From NCBI RefSeq assembly GCF_910592395.1, contig NC_088321.1:992001-1056000 (forward strand): a stretch of DNA of 64,000 nucleotides. Direction: 5' to 3'. Of this stretch, positions 1 through 10,900 are shown piece after piece. Position numbers and translations under genes: made by a program. Below the pieces are notes generated by a model. That model did no database searches. It saw nothing but the letters and a program-made list of their open reading frames with translations, and was not told the origin of the DNA. Origin of the DNA: Lineus longissimus. Its lineage: Eukaryota; Nemertea; Pilidiophora; Heteronemertea; Lineidae. How positions within the stretch are numbered: position 1 is the stretch's first letter; each line of letters starts with the position of its first letter.

Positions 1-60
1 GGGCTAATCGTGACACGGTCATGTGCAAAGGGGCTAATCATGGCAGGGACATGCGCAAAT
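1..60. repeat. Two 30-bp direct repeat units at the window edge
   Basis: Units at 1-30 and 31-60 both begin gggctaatc and end in a tgcgcaaa-like string with scattered differences. This may be the end of a longer array cut by the window edge. Confidence 0.45.
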
Positions 61-111
61 CTTCGAAGAAAGGGCAAATCAAACTTCACAAAGTTGTCGA
101 ACATCCACCAG

Positions 112-200
112 CAGTTGTGGCGCGTTAGCTCGGAGCATAGAGCGTCAGACTGGCATGACCTGTGTTGTGGGTTCGAATCCTACCAAGCGCTACTTTTATA
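112..200 (+). mobile_element. tRNA-derived SINE head (degenerate)
   Basis: A tRNA-like stretch has an A-box-like segment (gttagctcggagcatagagc) and a clear B box (gggttcgaatcc near 167-181). The presumed anticodon stem does not pair well, so it is unlikely to be a working tRNA. A tRNA-derived SINE fragment is the simplest reading. Confidence 0.4.
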
Positions 201-930
201 ATGCATTTTTTGCCTTTTTGGGCGACGATTATTTTTATCAAAGCAATTAGCATAAGTCCAGCTGGACCAGACCGTGTCAGCAGAACCGTGCACTGGCCGC
301 CTTGTCGACCTTTTCAGGGAGTTGCAACTCCCTGATCCTTCCCATGGTCTATAACCGGATCTTGGGAGATGCAAAAGCTTTTGTGGTCAAGATGAATCTG
401 CCATGTCCTTCACTGCGGACTTAAGATGACATCTCATGGGGAAAGCCCTTTATTTCGCTCAGCTCCATCATACTTATCAAGTTTGTTTAACTCTTATTAA
501 CCCAGGCGCACTTAGACTATTAAGATTAGGACTTTCTCGTTTAATGTGGTAAGAAAGTGTCGTTTTCCGCCAAGTGTCAAATAGCCCTCGGATAAATGTG
601 GCGAGTATTTTCCGCAACCAAACTGGTTTAATCTTTGGGTTATTTTACTTACAAATAAACTGGCGAGACGCTCATAAATCACTCTGATTTTGTCAGCATT
701 ACTCCCATCAGTAACAGTCTGTCTACATCTAAAGCCATCCTGAGGATATCCGGGGTCAATGTTCGCTGTTCGTTTCTCCGACCCTACGAGCAGGGTCACT
801 CGAACATCTAATTAATTGGTCATCAGGCGTCCTGAAGCACAGGCCAATTGACCGAGCTTGTGTACAGAGGGAGGAGGATGGTCATCAGGCAACAAAGTAA
901 CCCGCATCCTTAAAACACAAAGTCGGACTG

Positions 931-1036
931 AACTAACATGCAGCGGTCGGGAAAACGTATACACGAACCAATTGTATACAGATAGCACTCGAGCGTTTGA
1001 CTACTGACTATTGGAGTTGATTGGCGTTAGAAGTAG
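931..1036 (+). repeat. ~106-bp segment, first copy (second copy at 2463-2568)
   Basis: The stretch beginning ctaacatgcagc and ending ggcgttagaagtag recurs at 2463-2568 with only a few substitutions. The second copy abuts the start of the 120-bp tandem array, so the pair may mark an array-associated duplication or a dispersed element. Confidence 0.7.
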
Positions 1037-1365
1037 GAGCTAGATATAATTGGACCAACAGTAAATATACGTCAAAGACCGGCGTACCCCTTTAACCATC
1101 TAGGCACCAGTGGTTTACAATATCCTCCGCCTACCGATATGACGAAGGAATATAAAAGGTCTGAAGCTCAGGATACCCTAATTCCAATGTATCCTCGAAA
1201 ATACCAGCTGCCGATTCGATCCATCGTCGGTAGTACTCGAACGCCCGGAATCAGTATGTGCTGCAGTTTGAAAAGTTTGGATGCGGGGTATGATAATGAT
1301 ACAAATCAACATTTTGACATATGTACATAATTGATGAGATAAGAAGATAAGGTTGAAGAAAAAAA

Positions 1366-1450
1366 GAAAAACTGCGGGAGTCGAACCCGTGACCAGCCGA
1401 TCCACAGTCAAACACTCCCAGCGCTAAACCGTCAAGGCTTTCATGCTCAA
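1366..1450 (-). mobile_element. tRNA-derived SINE head, minus strand
   Basis: On the minus strand the sequence has an A-box-like segment (ggtttagcgctgggag) and a B box (cgggttcgactcccg), followed by a run of T suitable as a Pol III terminator. The cloverleaf is imperfect, so a SINE fragment is favoured over a tRNA gene. Confidence 0.45.
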
Positions 1451-2462
1451 GTGACGATTTCATTCGCCTCTTATATGCGGTATGCAAACGAGCGCGCCGT
1501 AATTGTGACAAGGTCGCGCAGGTGGCAAAGTGATTGACCCAAATAGTTCCAAGTAATCGTATATTTCGATAGTTGTACAGATTTTTCTCAACATATCGTA
1601 TTTATATACCTCAGTGATATAAAAGATTATCTTTGCAGTTGATTTAACGCTTGAATGGCCTTTTTTTAAAGTCTTTAAAAATCTAGGTCAGCAGGGGGTC
1701 AGAGTCGTCAATCAATTGTTTTGAAAGACTCCGGCAGAGTCAAAAGAACTTGATGTTGGCGCCGATGATGTCAGCAATATGGCGTTTTCCGCCCCACCCG
1801 TAAGATTTGCTATCGTCAGTCACGTCATGAGCACATTGAACTGCTAGTGAGCCATGCTGAATGAGTACCGGCTACCGCTCTCTCCATCATCACCGACGAT
1901 ATGTGCCGGTGCCGGTCGTGCGAGGTCGTTTCAATGAAAAAGACGCACGCCACTGCCGTACCGGTACCTGAGAAAACCTGCTGTTTTAGGCAGACTAATT
2001 GGTACCCGTCCTACGGATGGGTTGCACTGGTACGAGCGTTGTCAATTGAGTATTTCTTTGAACACCCACTGCCACTACCCCGGGACGTCAAGTTAGCCCA
2101 AGGTCTGCTGATTGTCACACTCCCCGAGACTTCTCACCGAACACATATCCAAATGACCGAAGACAGATATAGATGAACGATCAACGGCTGACTCGGAAAT
2201 GAACACGGGGTTGTTTACCATGGAGTTGTCACAGTCACAGAATCACCAATATCTGAGCAAAAAACACTTTAAAAACTCGGGAAGATCCCCAAATATTCCT
2301 GCTTTCGGTGGTGCAGCCGCAAGATAGCAGCGACAGTAAAACACATTGGAAAAATCACGTCATTCGACCAAAGGAGTAAGCTGAAATGCGTAGGCCTACA
2401 TCTATCTAGTGATGATCTACCATATTCTCATATGACAAACCGAGTGGACACAGACATTACCT

Positions 2463-2568
2463 GAGCTAACATGCAGCAATCGGGAAAACTTATACACGTA
2501 CCAATTGTATACAGATAGCGCTCGAGCATGTGACTACTGACTATTGGAGTTGATTGGCGTTAGAAGTA
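2463..2568 (+). repeat. ~106-bp segment, second copy
   Basis: Near-copy of 931-1036 in the same orientation. It ends exactly where the 120-bp tandem array begins. Confidence 0.7.
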
Positions 2569-3410
2569 GTCACAACCTTGCACTTACTCGCTCCGTGATG
2601 CCTAGCTCGGACCCTGGTGCACTACCAGTACCTACCTGACCATTCTGTCTCAGTCACAGTCTGGGCCAGGACATGTATTGGTCAAAGACACACTTCTGTC
2701 ACAACCTTGCACTTACTCGCTCTGTGATGCCTAGCTCGGACCCTTGGTGCACTACCTGACCATTCTGTCTCAGTTACAGTCTAGGCCAGGACATGTCTTG
2801 GTCAAAGACGCACTTCTGTCACAACCTTGCACTTACTCGCTCCGTGATGCCTAGCTCGGACCCTTGGTGCACTACCTGACCATTCTGTCTCAGTTACAGT
2901 CTAGGCCAGGACATGTCTTGGTCAAAGACACACTTCTGTCACAACCTTTCACTAACTCCCTCCGTGATGCCTAGCTCGGTCCCTTGGTGCACTACCTGAC
3001 CATTCTGTCTCAGCCACAGTCTGGGGCCAGGACATGTCTTGGTCAAAGACACACTTCTGTCACAACCTTGGACTAACTCGCTCCGTGATGCCTTGCTCGG
3101 ACCCTTGGTGCACTACCTGACCATTCTGTCTCAGTTACAGTCTAGGCCAGGACATGTCTTGGTCAAAGACACACTTCTGTCACAACCTTGGACTAACTCG
3201 CTCCGTGATGCCTAGCTCGGTCCCTTGGTGCACTACCTGACCATTCTGTCTCAGTCACAGTCGGGGCCAGGACATATGTCTTGGTCAAAGACACACTTCT
3301 GTCACAACCTTGGACTAACTCGCTCCGTGATGCCTAGCTCAGTCCATTGGTGCACTACCTGTACCTGACCATTCTGTCTCAGTCACAGTCTGGGCCAGGA
3401 CATGTCTTCT
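2569..3410 (+). repeat. 120-bp tandem array, about seven units
   Basis: Units begin gtcacaacctt and start near 2569, 2698, 2818, 2938, 3059, 3179 and 3301. Each contains 'gatgcctagctcgg' and 'ccaggacatgtcttgg' and differs from its neighbours by a few bases. The first and last units are irregular. No reading frame persists through it. Confidence 0.9.
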
Positions 3411-3702
3411 TGTATTGGAGTTGTCTCAATTGAAAAGTGTACTTTAATTTATTAGTTACTCTTCTACCGTGAAGATCTAGGCCTATTGTAGTAAAGACCA
3501 TTTCTTTTGCCGACCCTTTTTGTGGTACCGGTGTATCTGGCAAAGGGCCTATTCTTAGAGTAGACACTGACTACAACTACTACCAGTGGCGGCCCATAGT
3601 GTCAAGCAGGTACATTATCCTCCTGGCTAGGTAAATCTCACGTACAAGTTATCTCTTTAAGAACATATTCACGACTCGCCATTTAAAACATTTCAGTTCG
3701 TT

Positions 3703-6700
3703 ATGTTCCTTCCACCATTCTATGTGGACAGCCCTGATGCGTACCTGAAAGATGCTACTAAATGCCTCCAGGAAAACTACTGGATCTTCAACTTCCAAAT
3801 TACAAATTTCTTCGGGAATAGTACATGGGAGAAGATACCGGTAGAAGTAAGTTACAGTAGAACCTCTCTATTAAGGACACCCTCGGGACTGGCAAGTGCT
3901 GTCCTTAATAGAGAGGTGTCCTGATTAGAGAAGTCAAGTTGAACGGAAACAACCAATTTGGGACCAAACCTAGTGCCCTTAATAGAGAGGTGTCCTGATT
4001 AGAGAGGTCAAATTGAATGGAAACAACCAATTTGGGACCAAAGCTAGTGCCCTTAATAGAGAGGTGTCCGCTAAGAGAGGTTCTACTATCGTTTCGAAGA
4101 ATGTGTGTTTGTATTCTTATGGATTTGAGTTTCGTAATTCTGTCGGGGCCAAGTAGAACTTGGGATATCTCGATATGGTATCCCAATAATCGATTCCAAG
4201 CGGACACATAGGTATCAAAAGCCACTTAGATCAGTAATCGAAGTGTAGCATTGAAGTCTTTCCTGTGGTGATATCTCTTGTGTTCTTGTGCCATTTTGGT
4301 CACAATATTCAACATTGCTGAAAAATATTCTCCCAGGCTTCTTAATGACCTACTATTTACCTCTTGTGTTTCAGTGGAGGGAACCTCTTCTTGACCTATC
4401 AACTCAAGAGCTGAATGAATTGCCATACCACTACTGTAAGGTGAGATATTCACCCTGTCGTGTACACCTGGGCATCAAGTCTTACATAATGACCAAAGCC
4501 CGGAGTACCTCGAGGAGTTCCTCAGTCTTCGTTCCCCGGACCGCAGGCTTCGTTCCCCGGACCGCAGGCTTCGGTCTTCCGAGGACCAATGGCTCCTTTC
4601 CATACCAGGGACAAGGGGCATCTTCGGAGACCGTTGCCTGGGGAACTTGGCACCCAGGCTGTGGAACTCACTTCCGGCCTGGATGCGTGATCCCATTGGC
4701 ACCAGCGCCTTCAAAAAACATCTTAAAACTCACCTTTTTATTGAACACTTCGACACCAGCACCTAAATGTTTTAATCTCTATGAATGTTTTAATCTCTAT
4801 GTACAATTTTCTCTTTTACTATGTGTTGTTTTTTAAATTGTACAGTGCTTTGCAAATGATTTTCATTCAAAAGCACTTCTAATATTATTAATTATTATCA
4901 TTATTAGTATTATTATTATTACCAGTTTTGATTCAAGTGATGCAAAGGTGCATGCGATAAAATATCGCAACCTGTAGATATCTGCCAGAGCCATTGTCAT
5001 ATTTTTGGACGAGTCGACTTTTTCAACGTATTTACTTTTCAGGCATTAATTTGGGTGTATACATGTTCTCTTTGAAGCATTTAGGCCTACAGTGGAACTC
5101 CTCTCTATTAAGGACACCTTCTCTTTTAAAAAGGACACTGCATTTGTCCAAAATTGGTCATGTTGACCTCTGTAATCGGGACACCTCTCAATTAAGGACA
5201 GCACTCGTTAGTCTAAAGATGTCCTTCATAGAGATATCATGGTGCTGTATTATTCACTTTATGAGGCATTTACCTTTAAGTTGCTGACGCTCAACCAGTT
5301 AAGTTTGAATTTGAATTTCAGGAAGATTGGCCAGAGTCCTTGAAGTCCTTCCTCCAACTTTCCCAACGACTTTCTCTCCCGCGTCAACAAAGCGGAAAAA
5401 ATCCTACCGTCAAAATCAACAAAGACATCAAGCGCGGGATGATCCCGAAGAAGATCGCTGAGGTGTCGTCTTTGGCGGCTGTGGTGGACGCCGTGTGTCG
5501 GGAGGGACGCTGTGAGGGGGTCATCGATGTTGGCGCTGGACTGGTAAGAATGAAGTTTTAAATTCTCTTGGAAATTACTGTAAACTATACAATTTTTGCA
5601 CTTACAGGCGTTTTATTTTGCGAATTTTGCACATAACCTGAAATAGATTTGTGAAAATAAAAATAGCAAATAAATGTATGTGTTTTTTTTGGGAAAAACT
5701 CGAGGCAATTTTGTAATCTTTTTGCATCGATGTGTACGACCAGCTCTTTTCGACTCTGCACGGGCAATAATTGTACCACCCTACCTTATCCGTTCCAGGG
5801 TTACCTCGGTCAAGTCCTCACCTCTCAATACGGCCGTGACGTCATAAGTCTCGAACTGAAGGATGACAACACCGAGGGAGCCAAACAGCGTCAGGTAAAA
5901 CAAGGTAGGTTACTGCGGGATGTCAAATATCCAAATTTAGGCAGATTTCCAAATTTCTTATTTCGTAATGCTAAATCGGATAGCCTTAATTGACCTTCTC
6001 ATGTACACAGTGCCGTTGTGTCGTTCTTATGCATGCAAATTTGCTGAAACTTGGTATGTATAGTATGTGTATATCTGTCTACCGAATGACTTGTTGTAAT
6101 TTATGTTATTTTGATACACTATTCGAAATTTTTTTATTCAGTAATAAATTTCAAATCTCTAACGAAAGGCGTAGGGTTTTTGACACTGGATCCTTTCTCT
6201 TGTCACAGGTGATCACAATAGACCCTAGCCTTTTCATAAGGACTAACATATCACTGTCTTGTGTACTTCCAGGTTCAAATCCAAAATCACGGCTCTATAC
6301 CGTGGAATTGAAAGACGACACCGAATCGCGAGAAAACTTGAAGGAAATTCTCCGGATGGAATCCAGAAATTTAGCTAAGACGAGATCAGAAAAAACTAGT
6401 TGTCGTCATTGTCCTGATTCATGTGAGTCTGAGGTGACCGTGTCAAGCTGCGTCACACATGGTTGTGAGACAACGTCTCCTACTGTCGGAGGGGATAAGA
6501 CGATATATAAATGTGCCAGCGGTGATTCACTGAAAACGGAAAACAGCGCAGATAGTGGCCTTAACTGTAACTTGTGCATCTCGGAGAAAAATAACGAACC
6601 AAGTGATTCTGGTGTGATGTCAGGCTGCGTCACTCATGGTTGTGAGATATTGTCACATACTGTCGGGGAGGATAAGACAAGAAGTGAATGCGCCCGCAGT

Positions 6701-9198
6701 GAATCAGAAAACGGCGCTAATGGTGGCCTTTGTTGTAACTTGTGCAATACCGAGATAGCTAAAGGACCGTGTGATGATTTAGATACTCGACAACTTTCTC
6801 AAAATGTTTCGCGACGCATTGACGTCGGATTCTGTATGGTAGGGCTCCATTGCTGTGGAGATCTCACACCGACGATGCTGAAAATGTTTGGCGATATCGA
6901 GGAGTTGACGCATCTTGTCTGCGTGAGTTGCTGCTATCATAACATGGAGAAGGAGGGCGATGACGGGTTTAGAAACTTTCCGATGAGTTGTCAGGTTCGG
7001 GATGCTGTTTGTGGTGGTGTAGACCGCTGGTGCAGTCATTTTGCATTTCGGCTTGCGGCTCAGGAGACGAGGTAGGTGTCCGTCAGAGTGAGTGTTGTCA
7101 CGGGCAAGCCAAAATTTGGCTTGTCACTTTCGCGGCTAATCTTGTCAAAATTTTGGCGAAACTAAATTCTGCCAATGCTTCTCTCATTCAGAGCCCGATG
7201 GAAACATCAGTCCAAGGATGAGCATGAGCAGCACACAAGACACGTGGCCTACCGCGGCATCCTGCAAGAGTTCATGGGGAATGGTACGTGTTTGGTTCAG
7301 GAAACACACTGTAGAATGCAGCACTTGACAGGGAATGAAATTGGTTGACTACATCAAGTCGATTGTTTTGTGTCTTTGTTTCTAGGCATATAAGACAATA
7401 AGAAGCACATTGCACTTCTCACAACAGGCAGGGTGATATCTGTAATCACATTGTCACTTCAATCTCGTTCTCCGGTCCAAAATCTATACCTCTGTACATC
7501 AGCTGATCAAAGAGTCAATAAAAGAGGGGGGCATGCGTTGCTTTTCTCGTCAAAATTCCTGGTGTGTTCCGAAATTTCATGGTCCATATCAACGGTTTTC
7601 CTGAATTAGGGGAGGTGTGTGTGTCTCTGGTGCACCCCTCCCCTTGGATCCACCCTGCTTACATACACATTGTATGAACACCTCTGACGCAAGTTTCTAC
7701 AACTTTTCAGGAGATAACAAACTGAAGAAAATCAAAAGGAAAGTAGCGCGAAAGTCTGCGTTTGTCGATTTCGGTAGCTACCTTGATGCCGTATTGGAAA
7801 GAACGGAGGGTGTTGATGTCTGCAGTCAGAGGCAGGAGCTCTTGGACCTCTACATAACGTACGAAGACAGATTCGAATACATCGAGCCTATTACGGTGAG
7901 AGATTTTCTGAAATGTTCACATGACATCCGGACCAATTCGTGCCATCATTTTCATATGTCATCCGGACGAATTTATGTCGTCATCACATGTCGTCATACT
8001 TCATCCATGTCCTCGGCGCCGGTGTCAGCGGTAGACCCCCCCACACAAAGTTAAATCATGTTCAGAAGCTAGCAAATTAATGGGAATTGGGCCAAGTTGT
8101 CCCAAACAAATTTTGTCACCAGCATTGGCGTTATTTCAACCTGCTGTTATCTCCCTCTGCTAAGCCCCGAGACTAAACGCCTTGTTAACGCAAGCGTCAC
8201 TGACGACCAGGCCTTAGAACAACCAGGCCTTAGAACAACCAGGCCTTAGAACAACCAGGCCTTAGAACAACCAGGCCTTAGAACAACCAGGCCTTAGAAC
8301 AACCAGGCCTTAGAACAACCAGGCCTCAGAACAACCAGGCCTCAGAACAACCAGGCCTCTGAACAACCAGGCCTCTGAACAACCAGGCCTCTGAACAACC
8401 AGGCCTCTGAACAACCAGGCCTCTGAACAACCAGGCCTTAGAACAACCAGGCCTTAGAACAACCAGGCCTTAGAACAACCAGGCCTCTGAACAACCAGGC
8501 CTCTGAACAACCAGGCCTCTGAACAACCAGGCCTCTGAACAACCAGGCCTCTGAACAACCAGGCCTCTGAACAACCAGGCCTCTGAACAACCAGGCCTCT
8601 GAACAACCAGGCCTCTGAACAACCAGGCCTCTGAACAACCAGGCCTCTGAACAACCAGGCCTCTGAACAACCAGGCCTCTGAACAACCAGGCCTCTGAAC
8701 AACCAGGCCTCTGAACAACCAGGCCTCTGAACAACCAGGCCTCTGAACAACCAGGCCTCTGAACAACCAGGCCTCTGAACAACCAGGCCTCAGAACAACC
8801 AGGCCTCAGAACAACCAGGCCTCAGAACAACCAGGCCTCTGAACAACCAGGCCTCTGAACAACCAGGCCTCTGAACAACCAGGCCTCTGAACAACCAGGC
8901 CTCTGAACAACCAGGCCTCTGAACAACCAGGCCTCTGAACAACCAGGCCTCAGAACAACCAGGCCTCTGAACAACCAGGCCTTGGTGTGTAGATTAGAAT
9001 GATGTTGTCCCCATATTTTACTTCAGTATCCTACTTTTCCAGGCCCTTCAGGTCATCCTGCAGCCAGTGATAGAGAGCCTCATCACGATCGACAGAGTCA
9101 TCTACCTAAACGAGCGGGGCATTCCAGCGGAGATCGTTCCATTATTCGACGAGTTTGTATCACCGAGGAATTTAGCAATAATTGCAAAAAAGTCTTGA
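3703..9198 (+). CDS. METTL25B: METTL25/METTL25B-family methyltransferase-like protein (8 exons)
   Basis: Coding exons 3703-3846, 4375-4440, 5322-5543, 5799-5894, 6209-7071, 7192-7283, 7711-7895 and 9043-9198 join in phase into 607 codons; human METTL25 is about 603. A SAM-binding motif I (IDVGAGL then GYLGQ) spans the exon 3/4 junction near residues 136-150. The family signature GLHCCGDL lies near residue 387, followed by a VSCCYHN block. The C-terminus (PVIESLITIDRVIYL, SPRNL) is most like METTL25B/RRNAD1 as I remember it, so the choice between paralogues is uncertain. Substrate is unknown. All donors are GT and acceptors AG. Exon 5 carries a Cys-rich insert with an internal duplication. The Met at 3703 fits the family N-terminus, but an acceptor-like 'tttcag' six bases upstream leaves an earlier exon possible. 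The gene converges on MNS1. Confidence 0.85.
3855..4086 (-). mobile_element. 'CTCTCTATTAAGGACA' MITE-like element, copy 1
   Basis: Lies in intron 1 of the methyltransferase gene. It starts with agaacctctctattaagg and ends with the inverted form ctaagagaggttctac, with internal repeats of the same words. The family recurs at least ten times in this window. Confidence 0.7.
4498..4930 (+). mobile_element. 3' end of a non-LTR retrotransposon (LINE), ORF2 C-terminus
   Basis: In frame to a TAA at 4764-4766, the sequence encodes the typical C-terminal signature of CR1/L2-type reverse-transcriptase proteins: a 'GNLAPRLWNSLP' block, then 'FKKHLKTHLF'. An AT-rich 3' region follows and ends in an (att)n-like microsatellite tail near 4880-4922. 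It is 5'-truncated and lies in intron 2 of the methyltransferase gene. Two short SPDRRLR repeats sit upstream. Confidence 0.75.
5091..5246 (+). mobile_element. 'CTCTCTATTAAGGACA' element, copy 2 (degenerate)
   Basis: Begins cagtggaactcctctctatt and ends aagatgtccttcatagagat. Degenerate member of the dispersed inverted-repeat family, in intron 2 of the methyltransferase gene. Confidence 0.6.
8039..8225. mobile_element. 'gttgttcaaaa'-type inverted-repeat element fragment
   Basis: Contains 'ggcgttatttcaacctgctgttatctcc' in pieces, matching VPS72-intron elements near 42990, 45520 and 45630, which share 'gttatctcc' and 'gcgtt' words. It is probably a fragment of the same dispersed family and runs straight into the 16-bp minisatellite. 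Confidence 0.4.
8203..8984. repeat. 16-bp minisatellite, about 48 units
   Basis: Unit is ccaggcctctgaacaa, with variants cctcag and ccttag arranged in blocks. It lies in the last intron of the methyltransferase gene. Because 16 is not a multiple of 3, all three minus-strand frames stay open and read a repeated 16-residue peptide. These are repeat artefacts, not genes. Confidence 0.95.
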
Positions 9199-9269
9199 TT
9201 GAGATCTTTTGGACGATGTCATAATGTGCCTTTCTGCCGACCCCAATGATTTTACCAAGCACGTATAAC

Positions 9270-9320
9270 GGACAGCACTTGTCAGTCCCGAGGGTGTCCA
9301 TAATAGAGAGGTTCTACTGG
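9270..9320 (+). mobile_element. 'CTCTCTATTAAGGACA' element fragment, copy 3
   Basis: Right-end fragment running from ggacagcacttgtcag to agagaggttctactg, just downstream of the methyltransferase stop codon and therefore probably in its 3' UTR. Confidence 0.6.
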
Positions 9321-9487
9321 GTATTAATGGGTACACCGTTAGCTGGAAGATGGGCATTTAAACCCATAGGGTATGACCTTCTTCATCGAAATAACAACTC
9401 AAACTCCTCTGCCCCAAGTGTGACATTACAAATTTGTGTTGCCCGAACAAAATTGTGCTGTGATTTGCAAGCTCTAATGTGCGATGT

Positions 9488-9493
9488 AATAAA
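9488..9493 (+). terminator. Likely polyadenylation signal AATAAA
   Basis: First canonical hexamer downstream of the methyltransferase stop codon (about 290 bases after it). No transcript evidence is available. Confidence 0.4.
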
Positions 9494-9567
9494 TATCTGT
9501 GGAATATTCATTTTATGGTCTTCATTTCTGTCTCCTGTGCAAAGGCTTCAAATGGTGTAAATATATA

Positions 9568-9746
9568 GTAGAACCTCTCTATTAAGGACACCCTCAGGAT
9601 TGACAAGTGCTGTCCTTAATAGAGAGGCGTCCTGATTAGGGAGGTCAAATTGAATGGAAACAAACCAATTTGGGACCAAAACTAGTGTCCTAAATAGATA
9701 GGTTGTCCTTAATAGAGAGGCGTCCGCTAAGAGAGGTTCTACTGTA
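9568..9746 (-). mobile_element. 'CTCTCTATTAAGGACA' element, copy 4 (near full length)
   Basis: Runs from agtagaacctctctatt to taagagaggttctactgt, about 180 bp with imperfect terminal inverted repeats. One of the cleaner copies. Confidence 0.75.
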
Positions 9747-10569
9747 CATACTGGATACATCTTTCGGAAGTGCCGTCATGTAATCAGATTTACAAATACT
9801 GTACCGAGTTTCAACAAATTCGTATGCATACTAACTTCACAAAGGCATTGTGCTTAACTGCGTTTCTATTAGCCTGGACCACCGGTTTATTGGCCTTGGG
9901 ACTCCTTATTTGGTCAGGTGGAGTCCGTCGCAAGGTACCCATGTTCCTCTTTTGCTTGGCCTGGCATAGACACCAGATACAATGAACCTCGGTTTTAAGC
10001 CTCATCTGAAGGACTGACGTCTCCAGTTGAAAACGTCCTCATGCCAAATAGAAGACAAAGTCTTAAATAGGTTTACGCAATTTTTTATTCAGAAAAAAGC
10101 ATTGACGTGGACTCTCTACATAATTATATACACATATTTATACACAACCCTGCCGAATGTTAGCATAGCATACACGAGAAGGAAGGATTGAAATTTCTTT
10201 CTTCAGGTTAAGATGAGATTGTAGTACATTGTCAACAGGGAGCAGGACATAGATAGTCTTGAATTTAAGGACATATTATTGTGGGCAACCAAGCAGGCAA
10301 AGTCTAGTTGTTCTAAGAACCAGTTAAGCATAAGAATTCAGCTTGATAGCATAAATCCAAATTAATATGTAGCAGATGCTGTAGGAATGTTTGAAGTTTA
10401 TACAAGGATTACCAGTAAGGACGGAACCTTTGTATGGACAGTAAGCGCACGGAACATGTATGTCTATGTCATAAGCTCCTCAAACCTCTAGGGCTGTATA
10501 TCCATAGACCCTTCCCTTGTGACGCTGTTTTTATTGTCGCCAAAGTATGTTCCTTTGTACGACCAATGG

Positions 10570-10900
10570 GAATGTCTAGTGAGCCAAATAAAGGATTTGG
10601 AACTCGTAGTTTTCAGGCTGCCGCAGCCAGACTCTGGAAGACCCTCCCGACACCCTCAAGGACAATAAGGACACAATGGGTGATATGAATAAAGACTAGC
10701 AAATGCTTTTATCTAAAACTCCATGTACATTTACACTAGGCCTTTCTGTACAAAATTGAAGTAAAAGCATTTGCTAGTCTTTATTCATATCACCCCTTGT
10801 CTTTCAGAAAGGGACTAAAGACCTGGCTCTTTACCATCAAAAGCACTTGAGCAGTCTTTAATGATTAGCGCTATATATAAATATAAACATTACATTACAT
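10570..10900 (+). mobile_element. LINE ORF2 C-terminal remnant, split by a palindromic insertion
   Basis: Encodes 'FGTRSFQAAAARLWKTLP' up to about 10670, then after the inserted palindrome resumes as 'FRKGLKTWLF' to a TGA near 10851. A simple (acatt)-like tail lies near 10890-10900. Together these form the standard LINE C-terminal block, so the palindrome landed inside an older LINE copy. Confidence 0.65.
10673..10803. mobile_element. Palindromic MITE inserted in a LINE tail
   Basis: A left arm at about 10675-10713 (gggtgatatgaataaagac then tagcaaatgctttta) is matched in inverse complement at about 10762-10800. The ~48-bp spacer includes 'taggccttt'. Arm identity is very high, which implies a recent insertion. 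Confidence 0.8.

Larger units (their letters stand above)
201..3702. other. Gene-free left flank
   Basis: No spliced or unspliced coding region with recognisable protein was found. The open frames here are short and unsupported. The stretch holds a duplicated ~106-bp segment, a minus-strand SINE head and a 120-bp tandem array, listed separately. The rest looks like ordinary intergenic sequence. Confidence 0.5.

Noticed and set aside
512-799. 95-codon open frame on the minus strand
   Set aside because: No recognisable domain, no splice or promoter support, and part of it ('atcctgaggatatccgggg') resembles repeat sequence near 46360.
5990-6208. N-terminal extension of the large open frame in the methyltransferase gene
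   Set aside because: A proper acceptor at 6208/6209 keeps phase 0 with exon 4, and the upstream part looks like intron containing a dispersed repeat.
8438-8782. Long repetitive open frames on the minus strand
   Set aside because: They are produced by the 16-bp minisatellite staying open in three frames; no gene context or splice support.
8203-8984. CRISPR array
   Set aside because: Units are contiguous 16-bp repeats without unique spacers, and the locus is an animal intron.
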